This document shows, piece by piece, positions 45,440 through 56,324 of a DNA stretch of 64,000 bases (the stretch's first letter is position 1; every line of letters starts with the position of its first letter). Source of the stretch: Meghimatium bilineatum (Eukaryota; Mollusca; Gastropoda; Stylommatophora; Philomycidae); the NCBI GenBank assembly GCA_034231615.1, contig CM067298.1, positions 57,502,883 through 57,566,882 on the forward strand, given 5' to 3'. The notes below the pieces were generated by a model. That model searched no databases. It was not told the DNA's origin and worked only from the letters and a program-made list of their open reading frames with translations. The position numbers and the translations under genes were made by a program.

Positions 45440-45575
45440 AGTGCAGGGGTGTGAGTTTAAGTTGTTCTTACAAGGTCAGATGTGTAGCCTTGGTTGCGTT
45501 AAGTCTATGTATGTTCAAGGCTATCTTGACGTTTTCTATCCACCGTTTTCTTGGTCTACCTCTGGCCTTAATAAA
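45440..45575 (-). mobile_element. LINE C-terminal fragment
   Basis: The minus strand reads IKARGRPRKRWIENVKIALN and then HRLNATKATHL before a stop, the GRPRKRW C-terminal signature of a non-LTR element. Only ~135 bp survive. Confidence 0.65.
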
Positions 45576-45644
45576 TTAAGATAATAATACTGTTACCCAA
45601 GGTAAAGCTGAGAAAGTATAATTGATACAATAAAGATACAGTGA

Positions 45645-45890
45645 AATAAAAACGCGTAGTAGTTAAGCTGTTCGCCTTGTGTTCAAGAGGTCACGGGTTC
45701 GAATCCGGCTTGTGTCGTCTTGTTTATAAGGTGAATTTTTTTCGGAGATCCCTGTGGATTATCACTTGAAGCTACGGAGTTACGTGCTATGAGTGGTACT
45801 CTCGGCAGGCGGCGTGTCGCTTCGTTGAGAGGGACGGAGTACATATGGGAAACCGAGTACAGTGAAGTCAATCTTCTACGGCTTTTAAAC
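45645..45890 (+). mobile_element. tRNA-derived SINE
   Basis: GCGTAGTAGTTAAGCTGTTC at 45653-45672 is an A-box-like start, and GGTTCGAATCC at 45696-45706 is an exact pol III B box. The spacing is slightly short of a real tRNA and the acceptor stem does not pair. The body continues about 180 bp. A true tRNA gene is unlikely. Confidence 0.55.
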
Positions 45891-46204
45891 CCTTTTTATT
45901 TCTAAATAACGACAACCTAGTATTTCTAACACATTTAACCGTTAGATGAAATCAAAGAAAACCAACACATGACATCGCTAGGGAACGTAAATACGCAATG
46001 TTAACGTGAAGGATACTAGAACTGTTACTGAATGAATGTAAGAAGTCACTGTGTCAGCAATAGTTCAGGTGTATGGATATTTCATTATAAATAAACGGTG
46101 AAGTGCAAATATAGCGATGCTTTTGTAGTCAATTCCCATCGCATAGCAGTTGTGTATCTGGACAATTCAGAAAGCAATGGTGAACTATTGGACATATACA
46201 CTGC

Positions 46205-46487
46205 CAGAAAATAACTACAGCGGCAAATTTAGACTGAACAACAAGTTAAATGGTACGGCCACATAACCAGACAGAAAGAGCAAAGTATTATCCAAAAAAC
46301 ACTTAACAAACAATACGAAAACAGGAGACCTATTGGACGCCCTCGTAAAAGGTGGATAGATAGTGTATTAGAGACACTCGGAAATATAACAGCAGAGGAG
46401 GCAAATAGAAGGGCAAAAGACCGTACACTCACTCTCCCCTCAACACCGAAAGGTACATGAGGACAGAAAGAAGAAGAAGAAGAAGAC
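46205..46487 (+). mobile_element. LINE C-terminal fragment with GAA tail
   Basis: One open plus frame gives QQVKWYGHITRQKEQS, RRPIGRPRKRWIDSVLETLG and AEEANRRAKDRTLTL, a textbook WYGH / GRPRKRW ending. The 3' end GGACAGAAAGAAGAAGAAGA is at 46461-46480. The reading is undamaged over ~230 bp. The minus frame 46229-46432 is its shadow. Confidence 0.85.
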
Positions 46488-47597
46488 CATCAATAGGATA
46501 TGCTACGAATGTGTATGTGTATATATATTGTGTATATGGGAAAGTTGCAATGTTGAAGACTGATGTAAGTCAGGTTATGTAAAATATATTGTATTTATTA
46601 TACGATAATTCGTTAATCCTCACGACTATGACCTAGCAGACTATGTTCTACTCCCAGCATAGTCGTTTCTTAAATCAACATGCAGACAATTTGCACATTT
46701 CTGATTTATCGGGCGGGGAAAATGATATAAAATTGTTATTCAAGCTAATGTGATCTGTTTTTTAAATGTCCATCTACCCGAATGGGACTGTGATAACATT
46801 GTGACGCATAGAGTGTATAAATATCGATCTTTTCATCGTTTTTTTTAAATATTAAATATTCTTCAGAAGGTTGTGGTAACTGTATTACCGTGACCTCCAC
46901 TATATTTGTTGGTAAAAAAAATGCTAACTTAGCCAATTTGAACTAACGTCCGCGGTCGAAAGCAGTGTACCTCGCCATAAGATGTACATTTTACGGAACC
47001 AAAAACTAAACATCGATTTTGTTCCGTTTCTAATGCACTTAAATATGCCCGGATGTAACCGTTACTTCGCATAACCGAATGCTACCCTTGCCTACCAGGA
47101 TACAGAAATAATTATAGACATCAAAAATAAAAATAAAAACTAACATGTAGATAACGCTGTACAACTGGCTACAAAGTACCTCATGGCTCAGATATGCTAT
47201 AGTCTAAACGGGAACATAAAACGGAAATGACTACGCCGACGCTAGATCAGAAATAATCTCTGTGATATTCCTTGTTTGTAAGTCCCTGACATTTTGAGCT
47301 AACTATTAAGCCCTGTAAAATCGGTCCTAGATGAGAAAGCTGTCTAGAACATTTGTAATGATAAAGGAACAGCTAAACAACGGGAACTTAAACCATTAAA
47401 AGTTGTGAGCATATTTATGGGATTATAAAAATAAAACAAGTTAGTTGAGATTTACAGTTGACCTTTGCGAAGAGGTTGCGCAATGCAATAATATTTCCAA
47501 GGAAGTCATACATATACTCGGTGAACGCTTGAGCAGAGCTTTGAATCAATGAAATGAAAACATAATGGTCGAAAGGAAAAAATAATTGTATAAATAA
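46488..47597. other. Mostly unassigned; dispersed repeat R2 at 46862-46985
   Basis: Apart from R2 nothing is recognised in about 1.1 kb. Confidence 0.4.
46862..46985 (-). repeat. Dispersed repeat R2, copy 1
   Basis: Its reverse complement reads TCTTATGGCGAGGTACACTG, CTTTCGACCGCGGACG, and AATATAGTGGAGGTCACGGT, in the same order and spacing as the plus-strand copy at 51516-51632. Family unknown. Confidence 0.75.
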
Positions 47598-47720
47598 TTC
47601 TTCTGCGTTCGTTCTCAAACTCCTGCAGATTTACTAGATGTAGTCCGGAGAACGGGATGCGTTGTATCATGATTTACAACTTATCTGCGATGTCTCCGAC
47701 TTCGGCCAGACTCATCCTAC
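47598..47720 (-). mobile_element. SINE-B, 5'-truncated copy
   Basis: The reverse complement runs GGCCGAAGTCGGAGACATCG, CAACGCATCCCGTTCTCCGG, AATCTGCAGGAGTTTGAGAA and CGAACGCAGAAGAA. These match the last 130 bp of the SINE-B copies at 54891 and 62429. Confidence 0.8.
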
Positions 47721-49338
47721 TTCATAATGGATTTGGGCTACAATAACCGATTGGATAGACAGCCAACTCCACCCCGAAAATTATCTTTATTGCCTCGTAC
47801 AGCGTGACGTATATGGCAGGGTCAGTGTTGTTATTTTTTGCTCCACTTTCGGGCGACAGCAACACACGGGCGTTACAATATTTTACAGAAAAGTACAGAA
47901 CCAGCAACAAGTAGAAAGTGTAATACAGGAAACACATTTATAAGTGACAGATTATAGTCCTGGTATATAAGGAAAGTGAAGGTTTAACGGTAGATGGTAG
48001 GAGTTCAAAATTAAATATAATTGCAAATGCAGAAACCCTAATTTCCTGGAACACAACGAAAATAATTAAGCACTCTGTTATTGGCATTCGTTCTTTCTAT
48101 AAATTCTAATGAACAATGAAGCCAATAGAGTAATACAAGTGGCACCATGAACGCATATCACCACAGCCGTGTGTGTTGATGCTGGAATAATAGGATAATC
48201 TTGACGATATGGTCAAGCTATGCGCTTCTCGTTCACGAAGTTGCTGGTTTACAAAGTGTACCTTTTCACTGGAGTAGTGCTTGAGCTACTGAGTACGTGC
48301 TCTTTGTAATACTCTCTGAGGCAGCGAGCTGCTCTGTTTAGAAGGATGGAGTAAACAATTGAGGGAACCCGATTGCAATGAACTCTAAGCATTTTGAACC
48401 CTGTATTGCGACACATTCTAGACGCCTTACCAACATGAGTAGACACTATATATGCGTGTCTCGTGCACCTATATAATCTATTTCTCCTTCCGACAGTGTA
48501 AAACATCAGCAGCGGTACACTTACGTCTACAGCATAATATATGTTTGTGAATTTAAACAGATTGTGTTATGTTTGTGAGAAAAATTAAGTGAAATTGTAC
48601 TTAATTTATGAATCAGTGAGGATATGTATTTCGTAAGCACGTGTATTGCATCGCAGACGGACACAGCTCATGATGTTAAAGGGACTACAGAACTTTAACT
48701 TTTAGACAACATTTTGTTAATATAAATGCCGTATACATCTGGTTATGTGTGCCATCACAGAAAAATGTTTTCTCCTCGCAGTAGTCCATTTTGCTATATA
48801 AAATATTTAAATATTTTATAGTGTTTTAGGGGTTGATTCTCAAAATCTTTCCCCTCTTCTGCACAGTTTCTTTTCTCATATCTCCATGTTTTACCGAATT
48901 CGAGGTTTTTCTTTTTGGCTGTTCTCTTTATTTATTTTTATCAAGTATTTTAGGTTTTGTTTAGTTGTATACATGTGCTCTTGTTTGTGTTTATCGAGAA
49001 TTCGTATCTCTACTATTCAATGTTGTCATAGACTGTTTTAGGCCGTTTTTGTGGTTTGAAGATATTAAGAGTGTCAGAAGCGATGAAGCTCTTATTTCCT
49101 ATGTACAACTGGGAATTCCGAGCTTTCTTACATACCCAAAACACCCTGATTAGCAGCAGTATATGCAATGCTTTGAGAGAAAGGATGAGGTTTATGTGTA
49201 TATGTTAGTAGCCACGTTCCATAATAACGTATACAAAATATTCAATGAATGGGACACTGCAGTAAAACTGTGTACCATATGGTGAATATATATAATAAAT
49301 GTAAAATGGGTTAAATAATAAGTTAATGAGGAGTAAAT
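47721..49338. other. No recognised gene
   Basis: About 1.6 kb without a supportable gene or repeat. Frames at 47722-47937, 48249-48506 (minus) and 48965-49153 (plus) have no motifs. Confidence 0.4.
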
Positions 49339-49348
49339 ATAAGAAAGT

Positions 49349-49494
49349 TCTTCTTCTTCTTCAGCGTTCATTCTCAAACTCCCGCTGGATCTCTGTCCTA
49401 CTAGATTTCCAGCAGGATGTAGTCCAGAGAATGGAAATGCGTTGTGTCGCCGTTTTATTTGCACTAATGGTCCGACACATCCGTCTTAGGCGGG
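49349..49494 (-). mobile_element. SINE-A copy with 10-bp TSD
   Basis: The sense (minus) strand reads CCGCCTAAGACGGATGTGTC, then the GCAAATAAAACGGC and CTACATCCTGCTGGAAATCT regions, and ends GAATGAACGCTGAAGAAGAA. The flanks ATAAGAAAGT (49339-49348 and 49495-49504) are identical. The GTTCTGCTACAAGAG block present in other copies is shortened here. Confidence 0.85.
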
Positions 49495-49504
49495 ATAAGA
49501 AAGT

Positions 49505-50202
49505 AAATACATCGATGTTTCTACCGAAAGGTTGTTATTAAGATAAAGATAAACACTGAGTAGAAGTTAAAAACAATAATAAACAGTGTATATTGACGAA
49601 GGAAATTAAAAGAAAGTCTTGAATTAATAATAATCAAGTCGCTTTGATAGCTTTCTCTGAACTCAGTAAGCATGGCTAGCTTTCATCTCCAACAAGATAT
49701 CCACCGATTATATACATAAATCTAACAACATTTAAGCATGCAATCGTTTGAAACGAGTCTCTCGACAATACAAGTTAAAGGGCTTATAGACAGTCATCCT
49801 TCTAAAGTAACGCTATTTGACATTTCCAACGATTTTATTTGGTTATTTCTTGTATACTTTGTGTCGACAGCCGATGAAATTCTCGTGAAAAGTCAAATAA
49901 CGTCAATTTAGAAGAGTGATGCCGAAAAGTCCATATAGCTCTATCGTCAAAGGACTCGGTTTTGGAATCGGTGTTGGAGAATATGTTGACCAAATTTCGA
50001 CCACATAGTCCATATGACAGCATGAATTCAATATGCAATTAGTTATCTTTGCAGCTGGTTTCCTAGTCTAACAAACTGAAAACTGTCATGGGGAATGTTG
50101 GAGAATAGTTATAATCAACGATGTAATTACTGCATAAGTTGTTCTTGGAAATCTATAAAAGGAACCTTACCAAGCTTCATGTTTAGATATATATATAATT
50201 AT
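49505..50202. other. No recognised gene
   Basis: About 700 bp, nothing recognised. Confidence 0.4.
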
Positions 50203-50210
50203 AATTATGT

Positions 50211-50478
50211 TTACACCGCCGAAGACGGATGTGTCGGGCCATTGGTGCAAATAAAACGGCGACACAACGCATTTCATTCTCTGGACTGATGATGATGTTC
50301 GTCCGTCGTGATCGACGATGACCAAACACTCAACCATAATAATAATAACAATAAATAATAAAAATAATAAAAGTTAATAGTGCGAATTCTCTGGACTACA
50401 TCCTGCTTGATGACTAGTAGTCCTGTTACAAGAGAGATCCAGCGGGAGTTTGAGAATGAACGCTGAAGAAGAAGAAGA
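50211..50478 (+). mobile_element. SINE-A copy, carrying a nested element C
   Basis: Head CGCCGAAGACGGATGTGTCG GGCCATTGGTGCAAATAAAA at 50217-50256; tail GTTTGAGAATGAACGCTGAA to 50478. Flanks AATTATGT (50203-50210 and 50479-50486) form an 8-bp TSD. It is interrupted at 50288-50385. Confidence 0.85.
50288..50385 (-). mobile_element. Element C, 5'-truncated, nested in SINE-A
   Basis: GATGATGATGTTCGTCCGTC at the left is the reverse complement of the CAT tail of the copy at 7478-7710. The SINE sequence ATTCTCTGGACT is duplicated exactly on both sides (50276-50287 and 50386-50397), proving insertion. Confidence 0.9.
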
Positions 50479-50689
50479 AATTATGTGTATGTATTTGCTC
50501 GCGTGAGTATTGTTCTAGATATATTATATTTGTTTATTTTGTTTTGCATTATTTCTTCCTCATATTGTAAAAAGTGATGAACATCAAATGACAAGATAAG
50601 ATTCTAGATAACTACTGTCTTTGAAAGAGCTGGTATCCATAGCGTTGATACTGTTCTCAAGCAGACACAAATTTGGTGGTTGGGCAAGT

Positions 50690-51043
50690 TCGTGCAATAT
50701 ACTCGTATATGCCAGATCACACTGTCTACCAAAAATACTCCTCTATTGTGAGACGTAGAATAGCATAAGCTCTCAGGGTGGACAAAAGAAACGCTACAAG
50801 GAATTTTTTAAGATTTCACTGAAAGCCTTTGACATAAACCATGGTACATGGAAAGGTGATGACTGAAACAGAGATACATGACGCTCTGTATTTACAAAAA
50901 TGGAAAAGGGGCAACATGGTGTAAAGAAATGAAAAATGCAACAGTTCATCGGCAGAAGCTGGATTTCAGCAAGGTCCGTTTAGATTGCACCTATTATCCT
51001 TGCAACTTTAATCAACACGCTTTTCCGTATTCAACCGATCTGC

Positions 51044-51089
<46 letters not shown>

Positions 51090-51480
51090 CGTGTGCTTGC
51101 GTGCGTGTGTTGTTGTTGATGATGATTGGTATCTGTGTCTATCGACCGGTCCATATTTATAGTAGCTTAAGAAAAACACGTTGGGAGTTATGATTACAAT
51201 AATACCTTCCGGAATGGTCGAAAATGGAAAAACCCGATATTTCAAAATTCGAGACAAAAAGAATGCCATCTGAACGGACCTTTGTTCAAATCCCGTTTGC
51301 TGCATTATATTTTTATTTTTCTAGAAAATTAAGGTAAGATAAAACACCGTCCAAAATGACCATCCAATGTCCATACTGCCCTAAGAAATAAGGCTTATCA
51401 GCCACATACGAACTCTGAAGCAAGGACATACCTCTAACTGAATATGATAAAGTGGGTGTAACAAGTGTCATAATAAATAT
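50690..51480 (+). mobile_element. LINE-Z C-terminal fragment
   Basis: Plus-strand readings give a WLGKF-like start near 50680 and a damaged basic region RVDKRNATRNF near 50780. Next are KAFDINHGTW-like at 50822-50850, YKNGKGATWCKEMKNATVHR at 50887-50946 and, after a GT/GC microsatellite (51048-51110), a zinc-finger-like CPYCPKK plus LISHIRTL near 51375-51410. The end (ACCTCTAACTGAATATGATA) matches the LINE-Z copy at 12307-12330. Confidence 0.6.
51048..51110. repeat. (GT)n/(GC)n microsatellite
   Basis: GTGTGT run followed by GCGCGCGCGC and GTGCTTGCGTGC variants inside the LINE-Z fragment. Confidence 0.9.
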
Positions 51481-51515
51481 TTTTATTTTGTTTTTGTTTT
51501 ATTTAGAAAATATAC

Positions 51516-51632
51516 CTCTTATGGCGAGGTACGCTGCTTTCAACCGCGGACAATAGTCTAAATTGGATATATCAGAGCTTTTTACTATCAAAAATAGTGG
51601 AGACCGCAGTAATCCAGTTACCATGACATCCG
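51516..51632 (+). repeat. Dispersed repeat R2, copy 2
   Basis: CTCTTATGGCGAGGTACGCT, GCTTTCAACCGCGGAC and AAAAATAGTGGAGACCGCAG recur in the same order as in the minus-strand copy at 46862-46985. Confidence 0.75.
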
Positions 51633-51649
51633 GGACAGTAGATTAATAA

Positions 51650-53545
51650 GTCAAACAAGTCACAAGAGAAAAGAAGCAGAAATATAAGAAATGGGTCTAA
51701 ATTTAAACCCAAGTAGAGTAGATTACATAGAATACAAGGCAGCAACAACAAAAAGTCAAGAAAGTAATTAAAACTGCCAAAATCAACTCATAGAAAGAAT
51801 ATGGAGACATGCTCAACCACATTAAAAAATGCACAAAAGAGGTTCTACAGGAAAATTAAGAACATGAGAAACAAAAAAGATATATATGAACCAACATAAA
51901 TAGTAAATGACGAAAACGATAATACACTAAAAGAACCGAAGCAAATAATGGAAAGATGGCAACACTATTTTTTTTAAAAACTACTAAACCTAAAAGAAGG
52001 AGAAAAGGACACAACAATAAACACTACAGCAGCAAATCTAGAACCAAATATACTACTGTCGGAAATAGAAAATGCAATAAACAAAGTACCAATAAACAAA
52101 GCACCTGGCTCTGGTAACATATAAATAGAACTTATCAAAGCAGCAACAGAGAGCAGGAAAAATGGTTACACAGACTTTTCAATGTAATATGGAAGAAACA
52201 AGAAACACCAGAAAACTTTAGAAACGCCACAACCATTCCCATATGGAAGAAAAGAGGCAGTAGAAGAGCTTGCACAAAATACAGAGGGATATCCTTACTA
52301 AGCCACACAGGAAAAATATTTAACAAAATATTAGAACAACGATTACGATCATACATTGAACCACAACTTTAAAACACCCAAATGGGCTTCCACAAGAACA
52401 AAAGATGTACGGATGATATCTTTACACTTAGACAACTAACAGAAAGAGCCATAGAAAACAACAAAGAATTATATATCGCATTCGTCGACCAAGAAAGGCT
52501 TTCAACAGAGTAGACAACAACTACGGAAAACTATCAATATACGGAGTACCAGAACTGGTACTCAATATATACAAGGGCATTTATGCTAATAGCCAATGTG
52601 AAGTAAGAACAAATGCAGGAGTGTCCAATAAGTTCCAAATTCAATAAAAGGTTTTCCAGGGGTGAGTCCTGTCCTAACCATTCTGCTTTTTATAACATAT
52701 ATCGACCACATATGTAAACTAACAAGTACCAACGAATAAGATAACATGAACGACAAATTGAACGAACTACTCTTTGCAGATGACCCAGTACTAATAGCGA
52801 CATCAGAAGAACAATTGCAAGAACAAATGAACAGACTTCACACAACATGTCAAAAATTCAACATGAAAACTAATATTGAAAAGACCGAAATAATGGCAAT
52901 AGCAAAGAAAGAAAAAAATATCACTATCTCCATCGATAATAAACACCATAAACAAGTCAATGAGTTCACTTACTTGGGAAGCATTATATCAAGTGAAAGG
53001 AAAAACAGTAAAGAGATACAAAATAGATGCAACAAAACATACCAGATCCTAGGAAAGATGACACGTATTTTCAAGAACAAAAATGAAACATAGACACTAA
53101 AGTTGCATTATACAAGACTATTATTATTCCATCGCTGTCCTACTAGTGGCAAACCTGGACAATGACAGCACAAGACAAAAGAAAATTAGTGACATCAAAA
53201 ATGACATTTCTACGAAGAATTCTCGGAGTGTCATTAAGAGATAGAATTAGAAACGATAACATCAGACAGATAACCAAAATAATACCAGTATTGGAACACA
53301 TCAAAATACAACAGATCAAGTAATTTTCACACGCTTCCTGAATACCAACAGATATGCCACAAATGGCCATGACACATAGACATCACGGCTATAAAGCCAG
53401 AGGCAGACCATGTAAAAGATGGATCACAGAAATCAAAGAAGCCACTGGAACAAGCTTACAAAAAGGATACAAGAAGGCCATCTCCAGAGAACTCTTCCAC
53501 TCATGACGCCGCAAGGCAAACTAGGGTCACAGTGTATGGATATAT
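51650..53545 (+). mobile_element. LINE fragment: linker, RT and C-terminus
   Basis: Across frames: KAPGSGNI-like near 52098, NFRNATTIPIWKKRGSRRAC at 52213-52272, YRGISLLSHTGKIFNKILEQ at 52281-52340, and MGFHKNKRCTDDIFTLRQL (usual AGFR...T.D). Next come the YIAFVDQERLS block with the first aspartate, a damaged QGD box, and the open frame 52746-53093 with ELLFADDPVLIATSEEQLQ (ADD intact) and KTNIEKTEIMAIAKK. It ends FLRRILGVSLRDR and GYKARGRPCKRWITEIKE (53390-53440). No endonuclease. Many frame breaks. Confidence 0.85.
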
Positions 53546-54320
53546 AGATATATTCAAGAAAATAATATAAAAACATATTTTGATCTTATTAGAGATAGGG
53601 TAAAAACGATAATAGATACAACTGAAAACCCTATTAACATTAAACTAGTTCTAACTTGTGAGTTTAACACTTCTTTAGCTTTTCAACTTATTAGTGAATA
53701 TTATCAAGGAAAAAAAATAAAATTATAACATCAATGAATGACTTTGATATAAAATATAACTCAATTATAGATCATTTTGAAACATGGATAGATGAGTATC
53801 AGGAACGTTGTAGTGGACATGTATTCAATGGTATAATAAGAACAGTAGTTAAAATACATAAAACTCAAATTTTCAGAGCATCATCTTATATTCCATCTCC
53901 GTTTAAAAGTACAAATAAATTAATGTTAAAAACACACAAAAGAGAATACATTTTTCCTATGGTTCTCTCTAAACTTTATCCTGCAAATGATAAAAATGAA
54001 AGAGTAACAAAATATCAAAAGCATGAAGATAATATTAATATGAGTAAGATTAAATATCCTGTAAACATAGAAGATATTCCAAAGTTTGAAATACAGAAAC
54101 CAAACCTTAGTATTAATGTATTTGCATTACATTATCCCGATGATAAATATTATCTATGTCATGTATATATACTTCAATAGAAGAAAACAGAAAAACAGAC
54201 GGACAAAGCCCCCACATTACGATTGATTTATTATACTTAGAACAAGATGGTAACACTCATTACCGTTTAATTAGAGATCTTAATTCTTTTCTTTATGATA
54301 AAACTAAACAGAAAACTTAC

Positions 54321-54490
54321 CCAGAAAGAAGAGCCAAGAGTAGACCTAGAGTACGCTGGATCGACCCCATCAAAGAGACATTACATGAACACCAAATAAC
54401 ATTATCTGAAGCTGCCAAAGAAGCGAGAACAAGAACACTGTATCTCTCTCGACACTCGTAAAGGGTAAAAGAGGAAGGAAAGAAGAAGAT
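54321..54490 (+). mobile_element. LINE-R 3' end inserted in polymerase pseudogene (9-bp TSD)
   Basis: The inserted frame reads RRAKSRPRVRWIDPIKETLH and TLSEAAKEARTRTLYLSRHS, the same ending as 35571-35885. The tail is GGAAAGAAGAAGAT. Host sequence AAAACTTAC is duplicated at 54312-54320 and 54491-54499. At 170 bp it is a severely 5'-truncated copy. Confidence 0.9.
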
Positions 54491-54890
54491 AAAACTTACG
54501 TTAGAGAAATTTAATGAATTCATGTAAAACAGAAGATGCATTAAAGAATCACCAAGAAAAATGTATTAATTATAATTTTCGTAAAACGAAATTATCCTAT
54601 AAAGGTAAGATATTTAAAAATTAAAAAATCATCATTTTAGTTCTAAATTACCAATAGTAATGTATGCAAATGTTGAAGCTAAAAACATATCAATAAGGAC
54701 TAATCAACCCGATCCTAATAACTCGTATAGGCTAATAATAAAATATTTAAACAAGAAGTTATTAACTATGGCTTATATATAAAATAAGATTATTATAATT
54801 TAGTAGAAACAGAATATATTTCTTATACTGGTGAAAATGCAATAGTAACTTTTTTGTGAAACTATTATAGAACGTTATAATACTATCTGT

Positions 54891-55167
54891 TGCTCGTGTG
54901 TTGCCCGGGCCCGAAAGGGGGGCAAAGAATAGCAACACTGTTTATCTTCCACGCATGTCGTAAAAGGCGACTAAGGAGGTTATGGGATGGAGTTGGCTGT
55001 CCCATCCCATATAGGGTCAGTGACCCAAAGCCATGCTGAAGTCGGATGTGTCAGACCGAAAGGCGCAGATATCGCAGTAATGATGTAAACCATGACACAA
55101 CGCATTCCATTCTCCGGACTACAGTCTGCTAATCTGCAGGAGTTTGAGAACGAACGCAGAAGAAGGA
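54891..55167 (+). mobile_element. SINE-B, full-length-looking, 12-bp TSD
   Basis: It starts TGCTCGTGTGTTGCCCGGGC, contains CATGTCGTAAAAGGCGACTA and TGCTGAAGTCGGATGTGTCA, and ends GTTTGAGAACGAACGCAGAA GAAGG. AATACTATCTGT flanks it exactly (54879-54890 and 55168-55179). Copies at 60666-60935 and 62429-62707 have the same architecture. No convincing tRNA-like head was seen. Confidence 0.9.
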
Positions 55168-56078
55168 AATACTATCTGTAAAGAATTAGAAACATTAAAA
55201 AAAAAATGTAAAATAACTATTAAAAAAACAAGAAAAAGAGTTTGATAATGCGACAAATTGTTTCATGTGTGAAACTGAGTTTACTGAGGGTAATTGTAAA
55301 ATAAAAGAACATAATCATTTTAATGGGAATATGGAGGAGCAGTATTTCAAACATGTAATACTAAAGAACGTATACACTCTAAAATTACTCTAGTATTTTT
55401 TCCATAATGGAAGTAGATATAATTTCTATTTTATGATTGAAGAAATAATGAGATATGAAAATGAATCTAATAAAATAACTTGTTTAGCAAAAACAGCTGA
55501 AGATTATATTTCCTTTGAATATGGTAGTTATTATGAGAAAATTGAGATTCTTAGACAGTTGTAGAGTTTCTATTTCATTCATTAGATACTATTCCTACAG
55601 GTGTATTAGGTGAAGATTTTAAAATAATGCTGCAATATTTTAATAATGATAATTTTAAAACATTAAAACATATAACTTTTAACAAATAAAAGTGACATAT
55701 CATTCAGAGGAATTTATCCTTAGTAATATATTGTTTATATAGAAAGATCGAAAGAGGCTAGTTTACATTCTATTGACAAATTATATTCAACTTAAATAAT
55801 TAAAAAAAAAAAACTGAAAAAAGAATATGAACAAGCCAAAAATATTTGGAAATCATTCAAATGTAAAATACTTCAAGAATAACATGATATTTATTTTAAA
55901 ACAGATGTTTTAATATTATAAGATGCATTTGAAATGTTTAGATATTTCAATTTAGAACACCATAAAATTGATCCATGTTATTGTTTTTCTCTTATTGGAT
56001 TAACGTGGAAATGTGGATTAAAATATACTGGTGAAACAATTAAAACTTCTTACCGATCCTGATATATTATTAATGTTT

Positions 56079-56247
56079 TCTTCTTCTTCTTCTTCTTCAG
56101 CGTTCATTCTCAAACTCCCGCTAGATATCTCTTGTAGCAGAACAATGGTCCTACTATACTTCCAACAGTATGTAGTCCAGAGAACAGAAATGCGTTGTGT
56201 CGCAGTTTTATTTGCGCCAATGGCCCGACACATCCGTCCTCGGCGGT
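56079..56247 (-). mobile_element. SINE-A copy with 12-bp TSD
   Basis: The sense strand (minus) starts CCGCCGAGGACGGATGTGTC GGGCCATTGGCGC, includes ACCATTGTTCTGCTACAAGA and ends GAATGAACGCTGAAGAAGAA with a (GAA)n tail. TTATTAATGTTT is duplicated at 56067-56078 and 56248-56259. The overlapping 93- and 94-codon frames on both strands are artefacts. Confidence 0.92.
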
Positions 56248-56324
56248 TTATTAATGTTTGTAAAAGGAATAAGAGGTGGATATTCTGGTGTATTAGGACC
56301 AAGATATGTTAAAGCTAATAATAA

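Noticed and set aside
45653..45725. Functional tRNA gene
   Set aside because: Exact B box but no pairing acceptor stem, short D region and no pol III terminator; better explained as a SINE head.
56018..56312. 93- and 94-codon frames on both strands
   Set aside because: They cross the boundaries of a SINE-A insertion and combine pseudogene and SINE sequence.
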